DNA from: Algoriphagus litoralis | GTDB lineage: Bacteria; Bacteroidota; Bacteroidia; Cytophagales; Cyclobacteriaceae | DNA length: 64,000 nt | Assembly (NCBI RefSeq): GCF_003259255.1 | Contig: NZ_QGOL01000007.1 | Location: 62,001 to 126,000, forward strand | Direction: 5' to 3' | In this document: positions 34,098-43,516 of the stretch, in pieces | How positions within the stretch are numbered: the first letter of the stretch is position 1 | Layout of the letters: each line of letters opens with the position of its first letter | The notes under the pieces: generated by a model | Databases searched by the model: none | The model's input: the letters and a program-made list of their open reading frames with translations, nothing else | Told to the model about the DNA's origin: nothing | Translations under genes and position numbers: made by a program

Positions 34098-34910
34098 TTA
34101 CTTCAAGGGTGAATCTTTCTCTTTGGCCATCTCCCGATAGACAAGGCCATCCATATAGCCTGGAATCCATTTGTTCAAAAAAACCGCAAGTTTGCCTTGT
34201 GTGGTGAGAACGAGGTCTCGCTTTCGCTTCAGGGTTGCTTTTAGGATTTCCTCTGCGACCTGTTCTGCAGTCATCATTTTACCTTCGTCGCGTGGAGATT
34301 CTCCTTGAGTATGTCCATCGGCGGTCAGGGCATTGTTGCGGATATTAGAGGCAGTAAATCCGGGTGCGACGACCAGGATATGTACTCCTTGCTTCATTAC
34401 CTCCGTACGAAGAGATTCAAAAAAACCATTCATGGCATATTTACTCGCGGTATACGCAGTCCGGGCTGGGGTGCCGCGGAAACCATTGATAGAAGAAATG
34501 CCGATGATCGAGCCTTGGGATTTAAGAATAGCTGGAAGACAAAACTTAGTCAAGCTCACTGTGCCCCAGAAGTTGGTCTCCATTACCTTTCGAAAAACCT
34601 CCAAATCCAAGTCCTGGAAAAGAGCCCGCATGGAAATCCCCGCATTGTTGATCAGGACATCAATTCTACCAAAGTGGGAAATGGTCTTCTCCGCCACCAG
34701 TTGATTATCGGCTTCAGATGCCGCATCAGCCAAAATGGCTAAAACTTCAATTCCCTGATTTTTGAGCAGGTTTGAACTCAGGTCAAGTTTGGATTGATTT
34801 CTTCCTGTGATGACGATTTTGGCACCTTGCTTTCCAAAAGTAACTGCGCAGGCCTCTCCGATTCCCGAAGTGGCCCCAGTGACGATCACAACTTTATCTT
34901 TGAACTTCAT
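34098..34910 (-). CDS. Short-chain dehydrogenase/reductase
   Basis: 270-residue classical SDR oxidoreductase. The NAD(P)-binding TGATSGIG is at residues 11-18, with an Arg (TGRNQ) after strand 2 that favours NADP. NNAG lies near 88, the catalytic Ser in GISSING, and Tyr/Lys in YTASKYAM. The C-terminal hydrophobic helix (VFLNKWIPGYMDGLVYREM) is typical of the DHRS7-like branch and may bind membranes. Substrate unknown. A near-consensus -7 box (TATCTTTA, minus strand, 34928-34935) lies just upstream. The helicase ATG directly follows the stop codon. Confidence 0.93.
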   Translation of the reverse strand: MKFKDKVVIVTGATSGIGEACAVTFGKQGAKIVITGRNQSKLDLSSNLLKNQGIEVLAILADAASEADNQLVAEKTISHFGRIDVLINNAGISMRALFQDLDLEVFRKVMETNFWGTVSLTKFCLPAILKSQGSIIGISSINGFRGTPARTAYTASKYAMNGFFESLRTEVMKQGVHILVVAPGFTASNIRNNALTADGHTQGESPRDEGKMMTAEQVAEEILKATLKRKRDLVLTTQGKLAVFLNKWIPGYMDGLVYREMAKEKDSPLK

Positions 34911-35031
34911 GGGTCTATTTTCGAGGGTAAAGATAGAAAATTGAAAACTTATTGACTGGAAAAAAGGGGTTTCTATTAAAATACAAGTTGGAGGATTTTA
35001 AATCCTGGGACGCAGACTTCCCTTTTTTCCC

Positions 35032-35039
35032 TAATTTTG
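35032..35039 (+). promoter_or_regulatory. -7 promoter box immediately before rlmD
   Basis: TAATTTTG is an exact TAnnTTTG match ending 5 nt before the preferred ATG at 35045. No TTG at the expected distance was found, so only the -7 half is supported. If active, the transcript would be leaderless or nearly so. Confidence 0.45.
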
Positions 35040-35044
35040 CGGCC

Positions 35045-36451
35045 ATGTCGCGAAAAATGAAAAACAAGGTCGTCACCAACCTGCTGATCGAGCGAATCGC
35101 TTCCGAAGGTAAGTGTGTAGGCCTCCACGAGGGAAAGGTGGTTTTTGTAGCCAATGTCGCACCCGGTGACGTGGTCGATGTACGGATCACCAAAGGGAAA
35201 AGCTCCTTCATGGAAGGCGAGGCCATTCATTTCCATGAATATTCCAAAGACCGAATCGAACCGTTTTGCTCACATTTTGGCACCTGCGGTGGGTGCAAAT
35301 GGCAGCATATCCACTACGATCTACAAAAGAACTACAAGCGGCAGCAAGTCGTGGATCAGTTTCAGCGGATCGCCAAAGTTCCGATACCAGAGGTGATGCC
35401 CATTTTGGGTTCGGCCAAAACCCAGTACTACCGCAACAAACTTGATTTCACATTCTCAAATAAAAAGTGGCTCACGCTGGATCAGATTCGATCTGAAGAA
35501 GATTTTGACCGAAATGCTCTTGGGTTCCACATCCCAAAGATGTTTGACAAAATCATCGACATCGAGCACTGCTACCTGCAGGGAGGGCTTTCGAATGCCA
35601 TTCGAAACGAACTGAGAGTCTTTGCACTTGGAAACAACCTAAGCTTCTACGATATCCGGGCCAATGCCGGTTTGCTGAGAAACCTCATCATCCGCACCAC
35701 CACGACCAATCAGACCATGGTCATCGTGCAGTTTGGAGAAAATGACCCCGAGTCAATTCAGTTGGTGATGGAGTTTTTGAAGGGGAAATTTCCTGAAATC
35801 TCCTCCCTGCTCTACGTCATCAATACCAAAGGAAACGAAACTTACAATGATTTGGAGCTGGTGACTTTTTCAGGGCAACCCTACATCGAGGAAGAAATGG
35901 AAGGATTGAAATTCCGAATCGGACCCAAATCATTCTACCAGACCAACTTGGAGCAAGCCTACGAACTATACAAGGTGGCGCGGGACTTTGCCGATCTGCA
36001 GGGGGACGAAGTGGTCTATGACCTTTACACCGGGACCGGAACCATCGCCAATTTCGTCGCAAAAAAGGCCAAACAGGTCATCGGTGTGGAATATGTCGAA
36101 GCCGCAATCGAAGATGCCAAGCTCAATTCCCAACTAAACGGAATAAATAATACGCTCTTCTATGCCGGGGACATGAAGGATATCCTCAATGAAGAATTCA
36201 TTGCAAACCATGCCGCTCCCGATGTCATCATCACCGATCCTCCGAGAGCAGGTATGGATGAAAAAGTGGTGGAAATGCTCCTCAGACTTGAAGCGCCTAA
36301 AATCGTCTACGTCTCTTGCAACCCGGCGACTCAAGCTCGGGATTTAGCGCTCCTCGGTGAGAAATATCAAGTCGAAAAGGTCCAGCCTGTGGATATGTTC
36401 CCACAAACCTATCATGTCGAAAATGTGGTACGCTTAACGCTAAAAAAATGA
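35045..36451 (+). CDS. rlmD: 23S rRNA (uracil-5-)-methyltransferase RlmD/RumA type
   Basis: 468 residues. The N-terminal TRAM domain (GKCVGLHEGKVVFVANVAPGD) binds RNA. Iron-sulfur ligand cysteines are in FCSHFGTCGGCKW (about residues 75-85) plus HCYLQGG. The SAM-binding motif is YDLYTGTGTIANFVA, followed by ITDPPRAGM and the catalytic cysteine in VYVSCNPATQARDL. Together these define the m5U methyltransferase family with a 4Fe-4S cluster; the exact target uridine (1939 or another) is inferred. MSRKMKNK at 35045 is chosen over an earlier in-frame codon because of the promoter box. The stop overlaps the next start (ATGA). Confidence 0.92.
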   Translation: MSRKMKNKVVTNLLIERIASEGKCVGLHEGKVVFVANVAPGDVVDVRITKGKSSFMEGEAIHFHEYSKDRIEPFCSHFGTCGGCKWQHIHYDLQKNYKRQQVVDQFQRIAKVPIPEVMPILGSAKTQYYRNKLDFTFSNKKWLTLDQIRSEEDFDRNALGFHIPKMFDKIIDIEHCYLQGGLSNAIRNELRVFALGNNLSFYDIRANAGLLRNLIIRTTTTNQTMVIVQFGENDPESIQLVMEFLKGKFPEISSLLYVINTKGNETYNDLELVTFSGQPYIEEEMEGLKFRIGPKSFYQTNLEQAYELYKVARDFADLQGDEVVYDLYTGTGTIANFVAKKAKQVIGVEYVEAAIEDAKLNSQLNGINNTLFYAGDMKDILNEEFIANHAAPDVIITDPPRAGMDEKVVEMLLRLEAPKIVYVSCNPATQARDLALLGEKYQVEKVQPVDMFPQTYHVENVVRLTLKK

Positions 36452-36825
36452 TTTCAGACTTCAATGATCCCGAACTGAGTGGAAAGTATTTGGGTACGAT
36501 CACCAGTGATTTTGTGAAAATATCTGACGTCCTCAAAGAGGCTTCATACCAAATCCGCTCCAGGGGATTTTCGGAATATCCGATTTTCCCCATCTCCAAA
36601 GACATGCAGCCGATCGGAAAGATCTTTATTGGAAAAGCTGAAAAAGACCTCGACTGGAACTACTTCATCACCTACGTCGATGAATTTGTCCAGCGAACTT
36701 TAATTGCTGAAGAGGCCTTGGAAGACTTCAAAAAAGCCTACAAAGATCCAGATGAATTCTGTTGTCTTTTCGTCATGGATGGGGCATTTACCTCTTTCGT
36801 GTACATTCCGTATCCCAATGACTGA
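36448..36825 (+). CDS. Conserved hypothetical protein translationally coupled to rlmD
   Basis: 125-residue acidic soluble protein with no motif that I recognise. It lacks a signal peptide and membrane segments. Notable blocks are YLGTITSDFVKISDVLKEA, a Pro-rich FSEYPIFPIS and a C-terminal FCCLFVMDGAFTSFVYIPYP that ends in strand-like residues. It overlaps rlmD by 4 nt (ATGA) and is followed directly by a terminator, so it shares that transcript. A role in RNA modification is suggested only by the coupling. Confidence 0.7.
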   Translation: MISDFNDPELSGKYLGTITSDFVKISDVLKEASYQIRSRGFSEYPIFPISKDMQPIGKIFIGKAEKDLDWNYFITYVDEFVQRTLIAEEALEDFKKAYKDPDEFCCLFVMDGAFTSFVYIPYPND

Positions 36826-36830
36826 TTACA

Positions 36831-36872
36831 AAAAGGAGCTTTACCGATTATTTAGGTATCGCTCCTTTTTTT
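36831..36872 (+). terminator. Terminator after rlmD and its partner gene
   Basis: AAAAGGAGC (36831-36839) and GCTCCTTTT (36861-36869) form a 9-bp stem around a 21-nt loop that can itself pair weakly (TACCGAT with GGTA), followed by T-rich sequence. Confidence 0.85.
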
Positions 36873-36989
36873 ATTGAAGATCAATTTTTTAAATAGGATA
36901 GCTTAAAGAAAATTTTGGAGAAAAATCCTGCTTTATTCAAAAAAAAACCAATCTTATACCTTCATAAATCAACCCGAACTTTAAAGCCT

Positions 36990-38495
36990 TTGACTTCCAA
37001 TATTCTGATCCAAGTAGAAAAAGCTACCGTCCAGTATCTCGGCAAAGCCACTTTTCAGCAGTTAAATTTTACTTGGGAAAAAGGACAACACTGGGCCATC
37101 ACAGCAGACTCCGGTCTCGAACTTACCGCATTTCTTGAGACACTGCTTGGTACGACTCACCTACCCGATGGACATGTAGTCAGGCCATTTTCGGAGGACT
37201 ATATCCGGACCAAAACAGAACAGGGAAGCGTCAATAGCTTCCGGGACTTGATCGCATATGTGTCCCAGCAGTATCGATTCAGGAACAAATCCAATCTTCA
37301 AAACTTTTACTTTCAGCAGCGATTCAACAGTGCAGAATCTGAGCAAGCTGCAACCGTCCGTGAATATTTGGAGGAAAATTCCCCCCAGATTCCAGGTCCT
37401 TGGAGTTTGGAAAGGGTTGCAGAATTACTCCGCCTAAATACGCTCCTGGACTCATCGATTCTTAAGCTTTCCAATGGAGAAACACGGCGATTGGCACTTG
37501 CCTTAGGATTACTTCGTCAGCCTAAAATCTTTCTCATGGACCAGCCGATGACAGGATTAGATCAGGAAAGCCGGGCTGCCTTTGGAGATTTTCTCCAGGC
37601 GATTATTAGGGAAGAAATCCACGTGCTGATCACCACTTCATCCAGGGAAATCCCAGCAGGAATAACTCACCTTGCCTACCTAAATTCTATTGGGATTGGC
37701 AATACTTGGACATCTGAATTTTTTCCTGAAGTCCATGGAGGATTGGCTCCACCTTCTTGGGACTGGAACTTGCTGAAAACCTTTCTTCCAAAAAATAAGG
37801 AAAACAAAGGGCCGATCGTTCAGCTGCGTGATGTCACCATTCAATACGGTGATAAACGGATCCTAAACCAGCTCAATTGGGAAATTAAAGATGGTGAGCG
37901 CTGGCTATTGAAAGGACCAAACGGATCGGGAAAATCGACGCTAATCAGCTTACTTATCGGAGAAAACCCACAAGCTTATTCGCAGCATATTGTGCTTTTT
38001 GGCAGAAAAAGAGGAAGCGGTGAAAGCATCTGGGATGTAAAGCGCCCGATAGGATTCGTGGCACCTGAGCTGACCAGATTTTTCCCAAGCAACCAAACCT
38101 GCCGTAAGGTGGTCCTTTCGGGATTCTTTGATACGATGGGATTATTCAAAAAAACCACTCCTGACCAAGAGTCAAAAGCCGATCAATGGCTTGGGTTATT
38201 TCAGCTAGAAGAAGTCAAAGACCAGCCGATCTCCAGACTTTCCCTAGGCCAACAGCGATGGACGCTTTTGGCTAGGGCACTGATTAAAGCACCAAGTCTG
38301 TTGATTTTGGATGAAGCTTCCCAAGGGCTAGACGATTTACAGCGTGCACTTTTTAAATTAACCATCGAAAAAATCTGCGAAAGCACCTCAATGGCTATAG
38401 TCTTTGTGAGTCACTATGCCAGTGACATACCGGAACAGGTATCGAAAACCCTTGATTTAGGAATTTTAAAAACTGAAAAGTCCCCAAATCAATAA
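36990..38495 (+). CDS. Tandem ABC ATPase, ModF-like, with degenerate first P-loop
   Basis: About 501 residues with two ATP-binding cassettes and no membrane domain. Cassette 1 lacks a proper Walker A: the sequence GQHWAITADSGLELTAF has no GK[ST]. It keeps a signature-like LSNGETRRLALAL, and its Walker B ends in Gln rather than Glu (IFLMDQP). Cassette 2 is complete: GPNGSGKSTL, RLSLGQQRWTLLARAL and LLILDEAS. This layout matches ModF-type proteins of uncertain role. No in-frame ATG exists near the 5' end; TTG at 36990 fits the domain start, and TTG at 36915 is an alternative. The end overlaps the convergent sulfatase gene by 7 nt. Confidence 0.85.
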   Translation: MTSNILIQVEKATVQYLGKATFQQLNFTWEKGQHWAITADSGLELTAFLETLLGTTHLPDGHVVRPFSEDYIRTKTEQGSVNSFRDLIAYVSQQYRFRNKSNLQNFYFQQRFNSAESEQAATVREYLEENSPQIPGPWSLERVAELLRLNTLLDSSILKLSNGETRRLALALGLLRQPKIFLMDQPMTGLDQESRAAFGDFLQAIIREEIHVLITTSSREIPAGITHLAYLNSIGIGNTWTSEFFPEVHGGLAPPSWDWNLLKTFLPKNKENKGPIVQLRDVTIQYGDKRILNQLNWEIKDGERWLLKGPNGSGKSTLISLLIGENPQAYSQHIVLFGRKRGSGESIWDVKRPIGFVAPELTRFFPSNQTCRKVVLSGFFDTMGLFKKTTPDQESKADQWLGLFQLEEVKDQPISRLSLGQQRWTLLARALIKAPSLLILDEASQGLDDLQRALFKLTIEKICESTSMAIVFVSHYASDIPEQVSKTLDLGILKTEKSPNQ

Positions 38496-40018
38496 TCTTC
38501 TCCCATCAAGCTTTTTAAAACAGATTGTTGCCATTCCAGCAAAGATTTTTCGAGGTCTTCTGCGAGTTTGGGGTAATCGGCAATGAGATTTTTCTTTTCC
38601 GCAGGATCCATTTTCACCTGGAATAACTCCCTGAAAACCGTCCCATCTTTTCTTTCGTGGATGACCAGTTTGAAGTCATTGTCCAGAATCGCCCTAGGTC
38701 CTCGATAGTCCTGCGGCAGGATGTCGGGATGATGAAAGTTTTTGAAATTCCTCGTGGCAATTCCATCCTGCAATTTTGCCAGTGGCGTAGTCCCTTCTTG
38801 CAGCTCGGGAGCAATGTAGGGTTTGGGCACTATTCCACTTTGAGTCCTGGGAGCTCCATTCCAAAATTTAATCGGTTCAGGTCTTTGCGCTATCTTTTGC
38901 GAGAAGATTGGTAAAAGATTGATTCCATCAACTGGCCTAGAAGGAATGGACTGTCCCACTATGGCGCAAAGCGTTGGAAAGACATCGGATGAAACGATAT
39001 TTACATCCGTCACTGCAGGCACTGGGAACGCAGCAGGCCATTCCAAAACACTCGGAACTCGAATCCCACCTTCATAGACACTGCCCTTTTCTTCCCGAAA
39101 GGGAACAGTTGCATTTCCTTCTTTTGGGGTTCCGTTGTCCCCAAAATACCATAGGAGCGTATTTTCTCGGAGATCCTCACTTTTCAGGTAATCCCTAACC
39201 CAGCCGATCGTGCGGTCCATAGCGGTGATTTCAGCAAAGCGTTCACGCAAGACCCCCCGCTGGAGCCGATCCACTGGCTCTCCTGTCTCATTGGAAGTCA
39301 AGCGGACAGTCTTATTTGCAAAATCAAGGGGTAAATCATCGTACAAGGCCAAGTCTTTTGGCAATGCGCTATAGGGTTCATGTGGCGAGCCAAACCAAAT
39401 GACAACGAAAAAAGGTTTGCCTGCCTCCTTCGCTTTTTCCATAAATGCCAAAGCTTCCCGTACAATAACCTCTGATCCCTCTCCTTTGAATACTTCGGGG
39501 CTAGCTCCATTTCGAGAAAGCACGGGATTCATTTCAAAAAAATTATCGTGTGAAAGCCATTCCTCAAACCCCATTGCACCAGGATTGGTAGGTGATTCGG
39601 CTTTGACTGGCCCCAAGTGCCATTTTCCAAAGTGGGCAGTGGCATAGCCTGCATTTTTCAACAATTGAGCAATACTGACCTCCTCAGGTCGAATGGAGAA
39701 TCCCGGAGTGAAGGTTCCGTAGCGATTTGGATGCCTTCCTGTAAGGATGCTCCCCCGAGTGGGAGAACATACCGGAGAGGCTGAGTAAAACCGATTCATC
39801 CGAATGCCCTGAGCTGCCATTTCATCCAGCACAGGAGTTTTGAGATAAGGATGACCGTTGTAGCCTGTTTCATCCCATCCATGATCGTCACCCAGCAGAA
39901 GAATGACATTGGGTAAATCACTTTGAGCATCCGATTGCCATGCCAAGGCAACTGAGCCAGAAAGCAACAGGATGAAAATCGAAACTAATGATAGGCGTAG
40001 CAAGGATGGATTCATCAA
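38489..40018 (-). CDS. Formylglycine-dependent sulfatase
   Basis: 509-residue exported sulfatase. The signal peptide covers about 1-27. The metal-binding ILLLGDDHGWDE is near residue 40, and the sulfatase signature C84-S-P-T-R88 supplies the cysteine converted to formylglycine, followed by GSILTGRHP. Further catalytic blocks are HFGKWHLG and WYFGDNGTP. It removes sulfate esters, possibly from algal polysaccharide, but there is no glycan-degradation cluster around it, so the substrate is open. The maturation enzyme (FGE or anSME) is not in this window. It ends in a 7-nt overlap with the ABC ATPase gene. Confidence 0.93.
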   Translation of the reverse strand: MMNPSLLRLSLVSIFILLLSGSVALAWQSDAQSDLPNVILLLGDDHGWDETGYNGHPYLKTPVLDEMAAQGIRMNRFYSASPVCSPTRGSILTGRHPNRYGTFTPGFSIRPEEVSIAQLLKNAGYATAHFGKWHLGPVKAESPTNPGAMGFEEWLSHDNFFEMNPVLSRNGASPEVFKGEGSEVIVREALAFMEKAKEAGKPFFVVIWFGSPHEPYSALPKDLALYDDLPLDFANKTVRLTSNETGEPVDRLQRGVLRERFAEITAMDRTIGWVRDYLKSEDLRENTLLWYFGDNGTPKEGNATVPFREEKGSVYEGGIRVPSVLEWPAAFPVPAVTDVNIVSSDVFPTLCAIVGQSIPSRPVDGINLLPIFSQKIAQRPEPIKFWNGAPRTQSGIVPKPYIAPELQEGTTPLAKLQDGIATRNFKNFHHPDILPQDYRGPRAILDNDFKLVIHERKDGTVFRELFQVKMDPAEKKNLIADYPKLAEDLEKSLLEWQQSVLKSLMGEDY

Positions 40019-40171
40019 CCAAAATTGAATGCAGGTTAAATATCAAGTAAGTTACTTTTGGCCCAGATTCCAAACCAAATAATATCTTCCAAAAACCGAA
40101 ATCATCGAATAGTCACTTTGCTAACGCAAAGATTTTGGTTTACTTACATCTCCCAAAAGGGAATCCATTTC

Positions 40172-41443
40172 ATGAAAAATAGGCGTGATTTTCTTAAAAA
40201 ATTCTCTGTCGGACTAGCTGCACCAGGTCTGTTTGGATTTGCTCCGCACCGAACTATCCAGAAGAACCTGCAAATAGATCACACCTTGCAAGGAGAACCT
40301 TTTTGGGATCAAATCAGAGGGAGTTTTCCTCTATCCAAAGACCGAATTTATCTAAACAATGGAACATTTGGCCCTGCTCCTTTCCCCGTCCAAAGAGCCA
40401 TGGAAGAGTCGCTCCTTCAAATCAATACCACTGGAGAATATGGTAGCACACAGCCAGAACGAGAGAAGCTGGCTGCCTTTTTGGGAATTAAAACGGAAGA
40501 GCTTTCCCTGACACATAACACCACAGAAGGAATCAATATCATGGCATGGGGAATTGCGCTCAATCCAGGAGACGAAGTGATTCTCACTACGCATGACCAC
40601 GTAGGCAATGCGCTTCCTTGGCTCAATCGGGCCAAACTCCATGGAATAGTTCTGAAACCTTTTACTCCTGCTTCGACCCAAGCTGAAAATCTTGACCGGA
40701 TCAAAAGCTTGGTTTCACCCAAAACCAAAGTCATTGCCATACCGCATGTGACCTGTACCACTGGACTGGTTTTTCCTGTGAAAGACATAGCCGAATATGC
40801 CCGAAATCAAGGCATCCTGACGGCAATAGACGGAGCACATGGCGCTGGCTGTCTTGATCTGAACTTGGATGCGTTGGGGTGTGACTTCTATGCTGGTTGC
40901 TGTCACAAGTGGCTTTTGGGACCAAGTGGCACAGGATTTCTCTATGTCAGGGAAGCGATGCTGGACCGACTTCAGCCATTTCATGTCGGCGGAGGAAGTG
41001 ATTCCGGTTGGGATCTATTTTCAAATCCACCTGTAATGCTAGGCTATGCAGCTTCAGCGCATCGATTTGACTACGGAACGCAAAGTACCACATTGATGAA
41101 AGGAGTGTCGGCAGCTATTGCATTTCATGATGAAATCGGCACTGGAAAAGTAGAATCTCGAATTCGTGAATTGAACCACTATTTGTACGAAGGACTCTCC
41201 CAATTCAAAAATCAGCTGGAAATCCTTAGCCCTAAGGAGGACGCATCCCGTATTTGTATGGTTTCTTTCCGACCCAAGGCTATTTCCTTCCAAGAAGTCG
41301 GAACTAACCTTGCAAAGTCGGGATTCCGAATCCGGCAAGTACCGGAAGGTCAAGTCGACGCCATTCGCATATCCACGCATATTTACAATTCAAAGCATGA
41401 AATCGATCTTCTAGTCGAAGCACTTCCAAATGCACTGGGTTAG
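40172..41443 (+). CDS. Tat-exported class V aminotransferase-fold PLP enzyme
   Basis: 423 residues. The start at 40172 gives a twin-arginine signal, MKNRRDFLKKFSVGLAAPG, which an earlier in-frame TTG at 40058 would bury. The class V fold is shown by IYLNNGTFGPAPFPV, LTHNTTEGINIMAWG, the PLP-phosphate and ring contacts in AIDGAHGAG, and the PLP lysine in CCHKWLLGPSGTGFLYV. It resembles isopenicillin-N-epimerase-like and cysteine-desulfurase-like enzymes; the reaction is unknown. Periplasmic PLP enzymes are exported folded, which agrees with Tat. An isolated TACTTTTG box lies at 40053-40060. Confidence 0.88.
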   Translation: MKNRRDFLKKFSVGLAAPGLFGFAPHRTIQKNLQIDHTLQGEPFWDQIRGSFPLSKDRIYLNNGTFGPAPFPVQRAMEESLLQINTTGEYGSTQPEREKLAAFLGIKTEELSLTHNTTEGINIMAWGIALNPGDEVILTTHDHVGNALPWLNRAKLHGIVLKPFTPASTQAENLDRIKSLVSPKTKVIAIPHVTCTTGLVFPVKDIAEYARNQGILTAIDGAHGAGCLDLNLDALGCDFYAGCCHKWLLGPSGTGFLYVREAMLDRLQPFHVGGGSDSGWDLFSNPPVMLGYAASAHRFDYGTQSTTLMKGVSAAIAFHDEIGTGKVESRIRELNHYLYEGLSQFKNQLEILSPKEDASRICMVSFRPKAISFQEVGTNLAKSGFRIRQVPEGQVDAIRISTHIYNSKHEIDLLVEALPNALG

Positions 41444-41445
41444 TT

Positions 41446-41817
41446 TTACTTCTTTCTTGCTTGCTTGGCCTGAACCTCCAAGAATCTGAACTGGGCTATC
41501 GCAACGATCAAATCAAGAGGCAAAGGCTTATTATGCGGGAATTGAATGGCTCCTTTGCTAGTTTGATATTCTTCTAGTTCATTTTTGAATTCAGCTACAC
41601 CACTGTTGGTTGGATAAAATCCGATGTGATTCTTTGCGACAGCATAATAGACCAATACTTCAGAGGTCTTGAATGCGGGCATATGGTAGCTGATCACTTC
41701 CTTGGCCTCTGGAAGCTCATTTTTAAGCGTAACTCTGATTAGTTCGAGTCGCTCACGGATTTCCCCTGTAAACCAACTTAAGTACTGGTCAACAGACTCT
41801 GGCTTTGGATTCATCAT
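41446..41817 (-). CDS. DUF1801 domain protein
   Basis: 123-residue cytosolic protein. The pattern PESVDQYLSWFTGEIRERLEL, then EAKEVISYHMPAFKTSEVLVYYAVAKNHIGFYPTNSGV is that of the DUF1801/YdhG group, and IQFPHNKPLPLDLI is the usual C-terminal block. Some members have been called iron chaperones; the evidence for a function here is weak. The second Met (41814) is an equally good start. It ends 2 nt after the convergent PLP-enzyme gene. Confidence 0.85.
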   Translation of the reverse strand: MMNPKPESVDQYLSWFTGEIRERLELIRVTLKNELPEAKEVISYHMPAFKTSEVLVYYAVAKNHIGFYPTNSGVAEFKNELEEYQTSKGAIQFPHNKPLPLDLIVAIAQFRFLEVQAKQARKK

Positions 41818-41843
41818 TGTATAAAAAATTGGAGGTGAGAAAA

Positions 41844-43403
41844 TTACTTGCTACTTCCAGAAACAGGAATCCATCGGACACTCAGATCCGGATCAGCCAT
41901 ATCCTTGTCCAAAGGATACATCGGACGGATGATCCGCTTGTGTCCCAATCGATCCAGATCCTGATCCACACCACCTGGCGTCTGAGCCATGATCCAATCT
42001 CCACGCATGTCATATAATTCGGGCACCAAATAGCCGATCTTTACCACTACTATAGCGGCTTCCCTTGGATTCAAGCCCAAATCTGTAAAGTCCTTTTCAT
42101 GATGGTAGGGCTTTCTTTTTTGGGTGACTATCACCCGTACGGAACCGACCTTGATCACCACTTCAATTCCAGCATCTCTGTCACCTTCTTTGATGGCTTC
42201 CACAGTTCCTGAAAGCATCACTGGGGGAGCGAATCGGTTATCCACTGCAGCTCCAGCTTCACCAGAAACTTTCCCGCCTACTCCTGCCGCAATAGCTTTC
42301 GCCACCAATTCAGGTCCGGGAATTGACGCATAGATTAATTCAGGTCCATCTTCGGATTTGAACTCGGGACGCTTCAGGATCTCGTGCAAGGTCCAAGTCA
42401 CATCGCCTGCGCCTCCTGCGGTGGGATTATCACCCATATCAGAAATCATGAAAGGCTTTTTTTCACTGACCAAAGCCATGTTCAAACTTTCCTCCAATGT
42501 CGCCACAGGAGCGACAAACTCAAATTCGGACCGCACATCCCAAAAGCTTTTGGCTAAGTATTCCGCAGCTTCTTTCACTTTTGATTCATCATCTCCGGTG
42601 ACCATGACCACAGCATGATTCCTTGGTTCATCCGCCCAAGCGTAGCCAATCCAAATCGCAGCATCGATGACTCCTTCTTCTTTGGTCGCTGGATCCACTT
42701 TGGCATAAAGTCCCTTTCCAGGCTCAATTCTGGTACTTGTCTTTTCTCCGGGAAGCAATATTGGAACAGGGATCCAAGCCTTGTAGGCAGGTTTTCCTTT
42801 TCCACTTTCCAATCGAACCAAAAGGTTTTCAACAGCCCGCTTTTTGGATTCCAAAGCATCTTCATGTGGCGCCATTCTATAGCAGGTGATCAGGTCTGAA
42901 TTCTCTGCAAGCACCTTAGAAACATTTCCATGCAAATCCATTGAGGTAGAAATCACGGTCTCATATCCCACCACTTCCCTTACCCGCTGGATAAAATCTC
43001 CTTCGGGATCATCCAATCCCACCACACTCATAGCACCGTGGATGTCAAAGAAAAGTCCATCATACGGAAGGTTGGCCTTTAGCCGATCCAAGGTCTGGGT
43101 GACCAGCGATTCATATGCTTCACGGGTCACAATACCACCTGGCAAGGCATGTGCCCGCAAGGTAGGAATCCATTCGGCACGCTTTCTATCCACTGAGTCC
43201 TCAGCCAAAAAGGGATAAAACGAAAATACATCCTCATCGACCCGCGCTTTGAATGCTTCTTCATGGGTCAAAGCTGGCGAAAAGGTACTTGATTCGATCG
43301 CCAAACCTGCGATTGCAATCCTTGGAAGTTTGTTTTCGGATTCTTTTTCCGCGCAGCGAAAAAATAAAACACAGACCAAAAGGAGGAGAATTAGCTTTTT
43401 CAT
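41844..43403 (-). CDS. M81-family (MlrC-like) metallopeptidase lipoprotein
   Basis: 519 residues. The lipobox LFFRC has its Cys at residue 17. The MlrC N-terminal domain begins IAIAGLAIESSTFSP, and the family's metal-ligand blocks are seen as FFDIHGAMSV and ISTSMDLHGNVS. The C-terminal domain begins around SDMGDNPTAGGAGD. MlrC from sphingomonads degrades linear microcystin tetrapeptide, and M81 proteins elsewhere probably handle modified small peptides. The lipid anchor puts this one in the envelope. No co-transcribed gene; MazG lies divergent 160 bp away. Confidence 0.9.
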   Translation of the reverse strand: MKKLILLLLVCVLFFRCAEKESENKLPRIAIAGLAIESSTFSPALTHEEAFKARVDEDVFSFYPFLAEDSVDRKRAEWIPTLRAHALPGGIVTREAYESLVTQTLDRLKANLPYDGLFFDIHGAMSVVGLDDPEGDFIQRVREVVGYETVISTSMDLHGNVSKVLAENSDLITCYRMAPHEDALESKKRAVENLLVRLESGKGKPAYKAWIPVPILLPGEKTSTRIEPGKGLYAKVDPATKEEGVIDAAIWIGYAWADEPRNHAVVMVTGDDESKVKEAAEYLAKSFWDVRSEFEFVAPVATLEESLNMALVSEKKPFMISDMGDNPTAGGAGDVTWTLHEILKRPEFKSEDGPELIYASIPGPELVAKAIAAGVGGKVSGEAGAAVDNRFAPPVMLSGTVEAIKEGDRDAGIEVVIKVGSVRVIVTQKRKPYHHEKDFTDLGLNPREAAIVVVKIGYLVPELYDMRGDWIMAQTPGGVDQDLDRLGHKRIIRPMYPLDKDMADPDLSVRWIPVSGSSK

Positions 43404-43516
43404 GAAAGAATGTTTTGGACCGTGAATTAACTCAGAAAAATGTGTGAACCAAATTCACTGGTGGAATTTCAGGATTAAACACAAAAGTGAATTCCAGTTT
43501 AAAAAATTCAGACCGT

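Noticed and set aside
40058..40171. Longer N-terminus for the PLP enzyme from a TTG codon
   Set aside because: It would place 38 atypical residues before a clear twin-arginine signal and overlap the candidate -7 box.
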